Below, one piece after another: positions 32,407 through 40,835 of a DNA stretch of 64,000 bases. Source of the stretch: Aestuariirhabdus sp049985285. Its GTDB lineage: Bacteria; Pseudomonadota; Gammaproteobacteria; Pseudomonadales; Aestuariirhabdaceae. A program made the translations under genes and the position numbers. Location: NCBI RefSeq assembly GCF_049985285.1, contig NZ_JBNIEU010000001.1, positions 992,001-1,056,000 of the forward strand, given 5' to 3'. How positions within the stretch are numbered: the first letter of the stretch is position 1; each line of letters starts with the position of its first letter. A model generated the notes under the pieces. That model was given only the letters and a program-made list of their open reading frames with translations. It was not told the origin of the DNA and made no database searches.

Positions 32407-35139
32407 ATGACGAAAGAAACTGCTCCTGCACCCCTGGTGCTGGTTGATGGCTCCTCCTATCTGTTCCGGGCGTTTCACGCCCTGCCCCCGCTAAATAACT
32501 CTCGGGGGCAACCCACCGGTGCGGTAAAGGGGGTGATCAGTATGCTGCGCCGGTTGCAGGCGGATTACCCTGCTAGTCAGCTTGCGGTGGTGTTCGACGC
32601 CAAAGGGCCGACATTTCGCAATGACGTCTATCCGGAATACAAGGCCCATCGCCCTCCCATGCCGGATGATTTGCGGGTGCAGATTGAACCCATTCACCGC
32701 ATTATCCGCGCCCTTGGGCTGCCGCTCCTCAGTGTTGCGGGGGTGGAGGCCGATGATGTGATCGGCACCCTGGCCGCCCAGGCTACCGCAGCGGGAATCG
32801 ACACCGTCATCTCAACCGGTGACAAGGATATGGCGCAGCTGGTGAATCAGCATATCAGCCTGATCAACACCATGACCGATACCCGTATGGACGTGGAAGG
32901 GGTGCGGGAAAAATTTGGTATCGGCCCCGATTTGATCATCGATTACCTGGCACTGATGGGCGACAGCGTCGATAACATTCCAGGGGTGCCTGGAGTCGGG
33001 CAAAAAACCGCCCTGGCCCTGCTACAGGGGTTGGGCAGTCTGGAACAGATCTACACGGAGCTGGATAAAATCCCTGAATTGGGCTTTCGCGGCGCCAAAA
33101 CCCTTCCTGCAAAAATGGCAGAGCACGAAGCACTTGCGAGGCTCTCATACCAGCTGGCGACCATAAAGTGCGATGTAGAGCTGGAGCTGGGTGTCGAGTC
33201 TCTGGTGGCGACTGAGCCCGATCGCGAGCAGTTGCTGGACATATACCGCGAGCAGGAGTTTCGGGGTTGGGTAGAGGAGCTGGAAAAGACGGGAGATAGC
33301 CTCACCCCCTCTCCCGTCGACACACAACCCGCCGTTGACTACCAGCTGGTCACCGATCGTGAGGCTTTCCTGGCGTGGCTGGAGCGCTTGCAGACCGCCG
33401 AACTGTTTGCTTTCGATACGGAAACTACGAGCCTGGATTATATGCAGGCGGATATTGTCGGCGTCTCCTTCGCGATTGAGCCGGGAGAGGCGGCCTACGT
33501 TCCCCTTGCTCACCGGTATCTGGGGTGCCCACCGCAGCTGGAGGCTGACTGGGTGTTGGCTCACCTCAAGCCCCTGCTGGAAGATCCGCAGCGGCTAAAG
33601 GTAGGCCAGAACCTGAAGTACGACATGAGCGTGCTAGCGCGGGCCGGTATCGTTCTGCGGGGCGTTGCCCATGACACCATGCTGCAGTCCTATGTGCTCG
33701 ACTCGGTAGCGAGTCGGCACGATATGGATACCCTCGCCGGTAATCACCTCGGCATCCGCACCACCACCTTCGAGGAGGTCGCCGGTAAAGGTGCCAAACA
33801 AAAATGTTTTGATGAGGTCGAGCTAGAGGTGGCAGGCCCCTATGCGGCGGAAGACGCCGACATCACCTTGCGGTTGCATCAGGTGCTTTGGCCTCGCCTG
33901 GAGGCGGAGCCCAAACTGGCCGAGCTCTATCGGTCGTTGGAGCTGCCATTACTCTCGGCGCTGTCGCGTACCGAACGCTGCGGTGCCTTGATCGATCCCT
34001 GGCTATTGCAACAGCAAAGCGAAGAGATTGGTCGTCGTCTCGACGAGCTCGAAGCACAGGCCTGGGAGCTGGCGGGTGAGGAGTTCAACCTCGGCTCCCC
34101 CAAGCAGTTGCAGCAGATATTTTTTGAGAAGCTGGGTTTGCCGGTGATCAAAAAGACCCCAAAGGGCCAGCCATCGACGGCGGAGCCGATCCTGCAGGAG
34201 CTGGCATTGGATTACCCCCTACCGAAGGTGATCATGGAGCACCGGGGACTATCCAAACTAAAATCCACCTATACAGACAAGCTGCCGCAGCAGATCGATC
34301 GGGGCACCGGGCGTGTGCACACCTCCTACCATCAGGCCGTCACCGCGACCGGCCGCCTCTCCTCGTCGGACCCTAACTTGCAGAATATTCCCGTGCGCAG
34401 CGAGGAGGGACGCAGGATTCGTCAGGCGTTTGTGGCCCCCCAAGGCTATCGCCTGTTGGCGGCGGATTACTCCCAGATAGAGTTGCGCATTATGGCCCAC
34501 CTGTCCGCGGACACAGGTTTGATCAAGGCGTTCAGCGAAGGCCTTGATGTTCACAAGGCGACCGCCGCCGAAGTGTTTGGTCTTCCCCTCGATGCGGTGA
34601 CTACCGAGCAGCGACGCAGTGCCAAGGCGATCAATTTTGGATTGATCTACGGCATGTCGGCCTTTGGCCTGGCCAAGCAGTTGGGGATATCGCGCAAGTC
34701 GGCGCAGGAATATATCGACCTCTACTTTGAGCGCTACCCCGGAGTTCTCGCCTATATGGAGCGCACCCGTGAGCAGGCCCATGAGCAGGGTTATGTTGAA
34801 ACCTTAATGGGGCGCAGGCTCTATCTGCCGGAGATCAATTCCCGCAATGGTATGCGTCGCCAGGCGGCGGAGCGTACAGCGATCAATGCACCCATGCAGG
34901 GGACGGCTGCGGACATAATCAAGCGGGCCATGATCGACGTTGATCGCTGGTTACAGGGTAGCGAGCTGGACGCCTCCATCATTATGCAGGTACACGATGA
35001 ACTGGTACTGGAGGTGGCCGAGCACCAGCTGGATGAGGTGCGGACGCATCTCATCGAGCTGATGGTGGGCGCCGCGTCGCTGGATGTCGAACTGCTGGTG
35101 GAGGTCGGTGAAGGGTTGAACTGGGAGGAGGCCCACTAG
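32407..35139 (+). CDS. polA: DNA polymerase I
   Basis: Repairs DNA and removes Okazaki primers. 910 residues in three parts: 5' nuclease (1-290, with DGSSYLFRAFHAL and VFDAKGPTFRND), 3'-5' exonuclease (about 310-490) whose metal residues are intact in FAFDTETTSLDY, and the polymerase (500-910) with LLAADYSQIELRIMAHLS, RRSAKAINFGLIYGMSAFGL and MQVHDELVLEV. Nothing is missing. Convergent with engB only 7 bp away, which leaves no room for the Spot 42 RNA that E. coli has here. Confidence 0.98.
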   Translation: MTKETAPAPLVLVDGSSYLFRAFHALPPLNNSRGQPTGAVKGVISMLRRLQADYPASQLAVVFDAKGPTFRNDVYPEYKAHRPPMPDDLRVQIEPIHRIIRALGLPLLSVAGVEADDVIGTLAAQATAAGIDTVISTGDKDMAQLVNQHISLINTMTDTRMDVEGVREKFGIGPDLIIDYLALMGDSVDNIPGVPGVGQKTALALLQGLGSLEQIYTELDKIPELGFRGAKTLPAKMAEHEALARLSYQLATIKCDVELELGVESLVATEPDREQLLDIYREQEFRGWVEELEKTGDSLTPSPVDTQPAVDYQLVTDREAFLAWLERLQTAELFAFDTETTSLDYMQADIVGVSFAIEPGEAAYVPLAHRYLGCPPQLEADWVLAHLKPLLEDPQRLKVGQNLKYDMSVLARAGIVLRGVAHDTMLQSYVLDSVASRHDMDTLAGNHLGIRTTTFEEVAGKGAKQKCFDEVELEVAGPYAAEDADITLRLHQVLWPRLEAEPKLAELYRSLELPLLSALSRTERCGALIDPWLLQQQSEEIGRRLDELEAQAWELAGEEFNLGSPKQLQQIFFEKLGLPVIKKTPKGQPSTAEPILQELALDYPLPKVIMEHRGLSKLKSTYTDKLPQQIDRGTGRVHTSYHQAVTATGRLSSSDPNLQNIPVRSEEGRRIRQAFVAPQGYRLLAADYSQIELRIMAHLSADTGLIKAFSEGLDVHKATAAEVFGLPLDAVTTEQRRSAKAINFGLIYGMSAFGLAKQLGISRKSAQEYIDLYFERYPGVLAYMERTREQAHEQGYVETLMGRRLYLPEINSRNGMRRQAAERTAINAPMQGTAADIIKRAMIDVDRWLQGSELDASIIMQVHDELVLEVAEHQLDEVRTHLIELMVGAASLDVELLVEVGEGLNWEEAH

Positions 35140-35146
35140 ATGATGA

Positions 35147-35818
35147 TCAGGCCTCCCCGCTAGCCTCCTGGTCAGCGCTCACATCATCCCGCTCGAACGC
35201 GGCTCCGAACCAAAGATTGAGTTGGCGGGTGAGGTCGGTGATGCCGGTACCCTTTGGCGCTGAAAAACACTGCACGCTGACGGAGGGCATCGCCTTACAG
35301 TGCTGGCGCACCGCCATCAGCACTTTCTGCGCAGCGCCGTACTTGAGCTTGTCCGCTTTGGTCAGCAGGATGTGGGCGGGCAGCTGACAGCTATTGGCCC
35401 AGTTCAGCAGGGTGAGGTCAAACTCCTTCAGGGGGTGTCGAATATCCATCAACAGCACGATGCCACATAGACTCTGGCGTCCGCTCAGGTATTCGTCCAA
35501 ATGCTTTTGCCATTTTATTTTCATCGCCTCGGGTACCTTGGCATAGCCGTAGCCGGGAAGATCGACCAGGCGGCGATATTGATCCAGCCCGAAAAAGTTG
35601 AGCATCTGGGTGCGCCCCGGAGTTTTGCTGGTCCGAGCCAGCTTACTGGAGTCGGTGAGGGCGTTGAGGGCGCTGCTTTTCCCCGCATTGGACCGGCCAG
35701 CAAAGGCAACTTCCAGCCCCTGGTCGGGCGGGCACAGGGCAAGGGTAGGCGAGCTTTTAATGTAGCTCGCGGCCTTATAATCGGGTGCCGCTAGGGTATT
35801 CTCTGGACTGTCAGCCAT
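35147..35818 (-). CDS. yihA: Ribosome biogenesis GTPase YihA/EngB
   Basis: A GTPase needed to assemble the 50S subunit. 223 residues with G1 AGRSNAGKSSALNAL, G2/G3 TSKTPGRTQMLNFF and DLPGYGYAK, and G4 LLTKADKLKYG. Convergent with polA, as in E. coli and Pseudomonas. The cytochrome c4 gene lies divergently upstream. Confidence 0.96.
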   Translation of the reverse strand: MADSPENTLAAPDYKAASYIKSSPTLALCPPDQGLEVAFAGRSNAGKSSALNALTDSSKLARTSKTPGRTQMLNFFGLDQYRRLVDLPGYGYAKVPEAMKIKWQKHLDEYLSGRQSLCGIVLLMDIRHPLKEFDLTLLNWANSCQLPAHILLTKADKLKYGAAQKVLMAVRQHCKAMPSVSVQCFSAPKGTGITDLTRQLNLWFGAAFERDDVSADQEASGEA

Positions 35819-35857
35819 GATTGCCGCCTCTAATTAACGTTTTTTTTACTGTTGGTA

Positions 35858-35863
35858 TATAAT
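35858..35863 (+). promoter_or_regulatory. Probable -10 box of the cytochrome c4 gene
   Basis: A perfect TATAAT, about 150 bp before the gene, followed by GGCGCGG. The -35 region at the proper distance (TAACGT) is weak, so an activator may be needed. The sequence TTTACCATAGGCA follows 9 nt later; the same 13 bases occur at the yicC promoter. Confidence 0.5.
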
Positions 35864-36016
35864 GGCGCGGTTTTTACCATAGGCAACTGCAAACAGCCAG
35901 AGACTTGGTCGCAGTGCCTGACGCGAGGGGACGCGTTTCTGCAGCAGGAGGCCCGAGGGCTCTGGCTACAGAGATCCAAGTTTTTTAATTTTACGAATGC
36001 ATAACTGGGTAAGCCG

Positions 36017-36622
36017 ATGAAAAAACTGATTGTAAGTCTGATGTTGACCTTGGGGGTCTCTACCGTTGTACAAGCCGCTGGTGACGCCACCGCGGGCCAG
36101 GCCAAAGCGGCCCTTTGTGGAGCCTGCCATGGTGTAGAGGGGGTAAGCGCAGCGCCTACTTTCCCAAACCTTGCTGCTCAGGGTGAACGTTATCTGGTGA
36201 AGCAGATGCAGGATATCAAGTCCGGTGATCGCGTTGTGGTTGAGATGACCGGCATGTTGAATGCTCTCTCCGATCAGGATCTTGCCGATATTGCGGCTTA
36301 CTTCTCTGCCAAGGCGCCCGCTACCGGCGCGGCCGACCCCGCCCTGGTTGCTTTGGGTGAGTCCATTTACCGCGGTGGTAACCTCAGCAAGGGAACGCCC
36401 GCGTGTAACGCGTGTCATTCGCCCACGGGCCAGGGCAATGATCTTGCCGGTTTCCCTGCGTTGAGTGGTCAGAAAGCCGCTTACACCGCCAAGCAGCTGC
36501 GCGCCTTCCGTGAAGGTGAGCGTACGAACGACGGCGACACTCGTATCATGCGTGATATTGCCGAGAAGCTGAGCAATAAAGAGGTGGATGCAGTTGCCAG
36601 CTTTATCGAAGGTCTGCGTTAA
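36017..36622 (+). CDS. Diheme cytochrome c4
   Basis: A periplasmic electron carrier of 201 residues: signal peptide ending VVQAA, then two class I cytochrome c domains with CGACHG (about residue 35) and CNACHS (about residue 133). Axial methionines are expected in MTGMLNALS and TRIMRDIAEKLS. Cytochrome c4 donates electrons to cbb3 and aa3 oxidases; this genome has the latter in the window. Followed by a strong terminator, then dsbA. Confidence 0.94.
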   Translation: MKKLIVSLMLTLGVSTVVQAAGDATAGQAKAALCGACHGVEGVSAAPTFPNLAAQGERYLVKQMQDIKSGDRVVVEMTGMLNALSDQDLADIAAYFSAKAPATGAADPALVALGESIYRGGNLSKGTPACNACHSPTGQGNDLAGFPALSGQKAAYTAKQLRAFREGERTNDGDTRIMRDIAEKLSNKEVDAVASFIEGLR

Positions 36623-36638
36623 ACTGCCGAGCTCGATC

Positions 36639-36666
36639 AAAAAGGTGGCTGCGGCCACCTTTTTTT
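36639..36666 (+). terminator. Rho-independent terminator after cytochrome c4
   Basis: Stem AAAGGTGGC / GCCACCTTT with a TGCG loop and a following T run of eight counting the stem end. Confidence 0.92.
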
Positions 36667-36897
36667 ATGCTTGCTACAACCTGGCCGGACCTGTCGGAGG
36701 GAGATAAGAGGCACTTTTTGGTGCTTTCCGGGTCTTATACTGCGGTATCATCGAACGCAGGCTGGTGACCACCTCGTCGCCCTTGTGGGCATGCGGGTCA
36801 ACAGTTTGTACCGCCCGTCCGGATTCGGGTTCACCACCGATGATTTTTTTGCGACACTGTCGCCCATTCTTATTTGCTGTTTTCAAGGAGCTAGTTG

Positions 36898-37527
36898 ATG
36901 ACCAAGTTGCTGCGCCGAGTGTTGCTGATACTCTGCTGTTTACCCCTGATGGCGAGCGCCGAAACCTTCCAGGAAGGAGTGCATTACGAGCGCTTGCCAC
37001 AGGCAGTACCGACCCTGAATCGTGACCAGGTAGAGGTCAATGAGATGTTCTGGTATGGCTGTCCCCATTGCTACAACTTAGAGCCGCTGATTTTGCCGTG
37101 GAGCAAGAATATGCCCGAGGGGTCCTATTTCACCAAGACACCGGCGATGTTCTCCAATATCTGGAAAACCCATGCCCAGCTGTTTTACACCGTGAGGGCC
37201 TTGAAGCTCGGCGAAGAGGTTGACGTAGCGATTTTTGATGCCTATCACCAGATGGGTAACCAGCTCGCGACCCCCGAAGCGATGGCGGCATTCCTGAAGC
37301 CTTACGGTATCACCGCCGACCAGTTCAATAGCGCATACAACTCCTTCGGCGTTAAGAACCAGATGCAGCAAGCCTATTCGAAGGCGCGTGGATACCAGAT
37401 TCGTGGTGTACCGGCTATTATTGTTAATGGTAAGTATCGGGTTACCGGACAAACCGCCGGCAGCAACGCCAAGATGCTAGAAGTTGCATCCTATCTGGTG
37501 GATCGGGAGCTAAAAGCCCGTCAATAG
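36898..37527 (+). CDS. dsbA: Thiol:disulfide interchange protein DsbA
   Basis: Makes disulfide bonds in periplasmic proteins. 209 residues: signal peptide ending LMASAE, then a thioredoxin fold split by a helical insertion. The active site is CPHC in EMFWYGCPHCYNLEP at about residue 54, and the cis-proline loop is RGVPAIIVNGKYR. AAGGAG stands 7 nt before the ATG; the TTG one codon earlier is less likely. Order cytochrome c4-dsbA as in Pseudomonas. Confidence 0.96.
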   Translation: MTKLLRRVLLILCCLPLMASAETFQEGVHYERLPQAVPTLNRDQVEVNEMFWYGCPHCYNLEPLILPWSKNMPEGSYFTKTPAMFSNIWKTHAQLFYTVRALKLGEEVDVAIFDAYHQMGNQLATPEAMAAFLKPYGITADQFNSAYNSFGVKNQMQQAYSKARGYQIRGVPAIIVNGKYRVTGQTAGSNAKMLEVASYLVDRELKARQ

Positions 37528-37536
37528 ATCACAGGG

Positions 37537-37558
37537 AGAGGGCTGCGGCCCTCTTCTT
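37537..37558 (+). terminator. Probable terminator after dsbA
   Basis: Stem AGAGGGC / GCCCTCT with a TGCG loop, followed by TCTTC rather than a clean T run; moderate support. Confidence 0.6.
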
Positions 37559-37578
37559 CGTTCTGGGGAGGGTACAAA

Positions 37579-38430
37579 ATGGGGGTCACCAATCCCTTCG
37601 CTCAATTCCACGGCGGTGCAAGCCGTGGTCAACCTATCCGTGTACCCCCCCCATACTCCCCCCTCGATTATGGTGAAGATACTCCGCTTCGGGTACTGAG
37701 CTTTAATGTGCAGGTGGGTAATCGCACCGAGCGCTACCGCCACTACGTTACCCGCTGCTGGCAGCATCTGTTGCCCCATAGTCAGCGTTTGGACTCACTA
37801 CAGCAGATCGCATTGATGTTGCGTCAATACGATCTGGTGGCCCTGCAGGAGGTCGACGGTGGCAGTTTACGTAGTGGGTATGTTAACCAGATAGAGTATC
37901 TGGCTCAGCATGGCGGCTTTCCCTACTGGTACCAGCAGCTCAACCGCAATATGGGGCGTCTGGCCCAGCACAGTAATGGGCTGCTCAGCCGGCTGGTACC
38001 GGAAAGCCTGGAGGATCACAAGCTGCCCGGGTTGATCCCGGGGCGAGGGGCGATCGTAAGCCGTTATCGTATCGATGGCGCGCAACTGCTGGTGGTTATG
38101 ATGCACCTGTCCCTTAGCCGGCGCAGTCGAAACCGACAGCTGGGCTATGTGCGGGAGCTAATGTGTGATGCGACCCATACGGTGCTGATGGGCGATATGA
38201 ATACCCGGGTAGCGGCTTTGTTGGAGCGCTCTCCCCTTGATGGATCAGGATTAGTGGCGGCTCACAATGGCATGCCTACGTTCCCCAGCTGGCGTCCAAC
38301 ACGAGATCTTGACCACATACTGGTCAGCCCTGGCGTGCGGGTCGACAAAGTGGATGTTCTGGAATTCCCCCTCTCGGACCACCTTCCGATTGCCCTTGAG
38401 CTGCGCTTGACCGCCCCGCCCCTTGCTTGA
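37579..38430 (+). CDS. Endonuclease/exonuclease/phosphatase family protein
   Basis: 283 residues of the EEP fold. Catalytic stations are visible: LRVLSFNVQVG (Asn), LVALQEVDGG (Glu), MMHLSLSRRSRNRQ, LMGDMNTR (Asp/Asn) and DHILVSPG ... SDHLPIAL (Asp-His). All metal and catalytic residues seem present, so it should be an active phosphoesterase, but the substrate cannot be told. No signal peptide is clear. It stands between dsbA and dgcP as in P. aeruginosa. A GTG/ATG start choice is not in doubt: ATG after GGGAGGG. Confidence 0.85.
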   Translation: MGVTNPFAQFHGGASRGQPIRVPPPYSPLDYGEDTPLRVLSFNVQVGNRTERYRHYVTRCWQHLLPHSQRLDSLQQIALMLRQYDLVALQEVDGGSLRSGYVNQIEYLAQHGGFPYWYQQLNRNMGRLAQHSNGLLSRLVPESLEDHKLPGLIPGRGAIVSRYRIDGAQLLVVMMHLSLSRRSRNRQLGYVRELMCDATHTVLMGDMNTRVAALLERSPLDGSGLVAAHNGMPTFPSWRPTRDLDHILVSPGVRVDKVDVLEFPLSDHLPIALELRLTAPPLA

Positions 38431-38520
38431 TTGGCAATCGCTACCGTCGAGCAGCTAGAATCCCCTGAAAGTGCCATACTAGGGCGCAGCGATAAAGATC
38501 AACACGGAGAGTAGGTTTCA

Positions 38521-40329
38521 GTGATAGACGAGAACAATGGCAGTGACGATCGCTGGCGTAATAAATACCTGAAAAGCCTCGATGAGCGCGATAGCATCGA
38601 GAAGGCGATGCAGCAGCGCGTCGACCAGTTGCGAAAGACCCTGCTGGTGGTCATGCTGGTTTGCCGAGGCATCGACAGTGAGCTTGATCTGCGCATCAAG
38701 GCACTGGCTGACCAGCTGCGGGGGGAAACCGAAAACCTGAACCTGGGGCCGATGGTAGAGAGGGTTCAGGAGCGCGCGGGAGTGGTGCTCGAGCGCAAGG
38801 ACCTCGATCAGTTGCGGGATTGTTTGGCATTACTGTTGGAGCAGCTGAAAAATTGTGATGTGGATCGAGCCTTGCAAAAGCGCTTATCCAAAGAGGGAAA
38901 AGCACTGGCGAAGGGCCTTAAGGGCTATGTTGACCTACCACCGATCCTGACCCAGCTGGCAGGCCATCAGCGTGACGTGCTGATGCAGCTGGCAAGCGCC
39001 GAGCCCGAGAGTGAAGAGCAACCTTTCTGGCGTCGATTACTCGGAGGCAATAATGGAAATGCGGAGCCGGTAACGGAGCGCGACGCTACTGCAGAGGAGG
39101 GGGCCGATCCCCTGGAGTCGGATACCTCAATGGACCTCTTTGAGGCGGAGCCCGATGAGACACCGGCAACGGCGGAGCAAATGCCCGCAGGGACCGAGGA
39201 TGAAACTCCGTCGGCGGCAGCAGAAGAGCCGGAAACGACCCCCGTAGCTACCGCCGAGTCGGCGCCCGAAAGCAAAACGGATCTTGATTTCTCGCACCTG
39301 TCGCGCCATGTAGGGTCTACCTTGATGGAGCTGCTGGGCCAGCTGCCGGTGTCGGATCGAGTGGAGCAGGAGACCTATTCGCTCAAGCGTAATATCGATG
39401 GCGGTATTACCTGGTATGAATTGGTCCCCAATTTGGAAAGCCTCAATCGCATTGTGCTGGCTACGGTTGGCCAGACCCGGGACGAATTTGAGAACTACCT
39501 GAAGGTGATGCACGACCGTCTGGCCGATTTTCAGGCGCGGGCTGGATTGGTTCGCGAAGGGATGGAGCAAGCCCAGGGTAGCAATGAGCGACTGGACGCC
39601 AGCTTGCGAGCGGGAATTGACCATTTGCAGCGATCGGTAAAAGAGGCGACAGACCTGGAGCTGCTCAAGGTAGATGTGGGCGAGCGCCTCGACACCATTC
39701 TACAAACGATCGAAGAGCACCAGCGGGAGACCGAGAGCAGCGACCAGGGGCATAAGCTGGAGCAGTTGACCAGCCGCATGCAGCAGATGGAGCAGGAGAC
39801 TGTGCAGTTGAAGGCCAACCTCTCCAAAGAGCGCGCTCGGGCGACCCGAGATCGCCTCACCGGCCTGCCCAACCGGTTGGCCTACGAGTCCAGGGTGGAG
39901 AGCGAGTATGCCCGCTGGAAGCGATACCGGGAGTCTCTGGTGTTTGCGGTAGCGGATATTGATCTGTTCAAGAGCGTCAATGATCGTTTTGGTCATCTGG
40001 CTGGGGACAAACTGCTGCGTATCTTTGCTCGGCAGCTCCAGAAAAACCTGCGTGAGGTGGATTTTATCGCGCGCTACGGCGGCGAGGAGTTTGTTATCCT
40101 GATGCCCAATACAACCCTCAATGAGGGGCAGGCGGTGGCCGAGAAGGTTCGAGTTGCCATTGAGACGACGCCACTGCACTACAAGTCGGATGCCCTGACC
40201 ATCACCGCCTCGTTTGGGGTTGCCGAGCTACGGGAAGGTGATACCGTGGCGACGGCATTTGAGCGTGCGGACAAAGCCCTTTATCGTGCCAAGGAGCAGG
40301 GTCGTAACCGGGTGTGCACCGAGGATTAG
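38521..40329 (+). CDS. dgcP: Diguanylate cyclase DgcP-like
   Basis: Makes cyclic di-GMP. 602 residues with a GTG start: an N-terminal helical domain (1-165), an acidic Ala/Pro/Glu-rich linker (about 175-255), a second helical region, coiled coil (about 340-440) and a C-terminal GGDEF domain. The active site reads GGEEF at 520-524 and the inhibitory I-site RxxD is present (REVD, five residues before). Synteny after dsbA and the EEP gene, plus the layout, match P. aeruginosa DgcP, which acts at the cell pole with FimV. The end overlaps the next gene by 4 bp. Confidence 0.85.
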   Translation: MIDENNGSDDRWRNKYLKSLDERDSIEKAMQQRVDQLRKTLLVVMLVCRGIDSELDLRIKALADQLRGETENLNLGPMVERVQERAGVVLERKDLDQLRDCLALLLEQLKNCDVDRALQKRLSKEGKALAKGLKGYVDLPPILTQLAGHQRDVLMQLASAEPESEEQPFWRRLLGGNNGNAEPVTERDATAEEGADPLESDTSMDLFEAEPDETPATAEQMPAGTEDETPSAAAEEPETTPVATAESAPESKTDLDFSHLSRHVGSTLMELLGQLPVSDRVEQETYSLKRNIDGGITWYELVPNLESLNRIVLATVGQTRDEFENYLKVMHDRLADFQARAGLVREGMEQAQGSNERLDASLRAGIDHLQRSVKEATDLELLKVDVGERLDTILQTIEEHQRETESSDQGHKLEQLTSRMQQMEQETVQLKANLSKERARATRDRLTGLPNRLAYESRVESEYARWKRYRESLVFAVADIDLFKSVNDRFGHLAGDKLLRIFARQLQKNLREVDFIARYGGEEFVILMPNTTLNEGQAVAEKVRVAIETTPLHYKSDALTITASFGVAELREGDTVATAFERADKALYRAKEQGRNRVCTED

Positions 40330-40835
40330 CGGTCCAGCGGCAGCGAGCTCAGTCCATCGCCGACCAGGCGGCGGGCGAGTTCAGCTGGGCTTTCACCGCG
40401 GCGTCCTGCGGCGGCGATCCGGGTTTGCCATAGCGGCGCGCCGTCGGCTTGCTGAATGACTTCAAGCCCCACCTCAACCTCCGCCCGACCCTGAGAGTTG
40501 ATGCCCCAGACGCTGACGCTGCCCTGTACGCGATAATCCGCATTACGCTGGGCGGCCCACTGCAGGGCTTGCTGCTGGCGGTGGGCCTGGTGCAGCTGTG
40601 GCGTTGATCCCTGGGTGTCGGTTTCCGGCATCTGTGGCAGGTCTGTAATCCCGAGCCCTGCCATCGCATCGCTGACCATGCTGGCCAGTTGGATCGGGGC
40701 CTGCTCGTCTTTACTGTAGTTTGTTATGGGCATCAGCACCCATTGTGCAGCGGGCTCCAGCCGTGGGGTGTGACTGCTACAGCTCGCGCTTAACAGAGCC
40801 GCCAGCAGTAGTGCGAAAACAGGGGCGATTCGCAT
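40326..40835 (-). CDS. Putative lipoprotein, FlgO/LpoB-like
   Basis: 169 residues with a lipobox (LLLAALLSASC), so a lipid-anchored periplasmic protein. The mature part, with VLMPITNYSKDEQAP, an ALQWAAQRNADYRVQGSVSVW stretch cut here to AAQRNADYRVQGSVSVW, and ARRLVGDGLSSLP, recalls the CsgG/FlgO/LpoB type fold. Which of these roles it has cannot be told. Its start touches the stop of the NadD/Nudix gene, so the two form an operon. Confidence 0.65.
   Translation of the reverse strand: MRIAPVFALLLAALLSASCSSHTPRLEPAAQWVLMPITNYSKDEQAPIQLASMVSDAMAGLGITDLPQMPETDTQGSTPQLHQAHRQQQALQWAAQRNADYRVQGSVSVWGINSQGRAEVEVGLEVIQQADGAPLWQTRIAAAGRRGESPAELARRLVGDGLSSLPLDR

Noticed and set aside
35140..35146. Place of the Spot 42 small RNA (spf) between polA and engB
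   Set aside because: Only 7 bp separate the two convergent genes, so no RNA gene fits.
36671..36898. 75-residue open frame before dsbA
   Set aside because: No ribosome site, overlaps the promoter region of dsbA and resembles no protein I know; likely chance.
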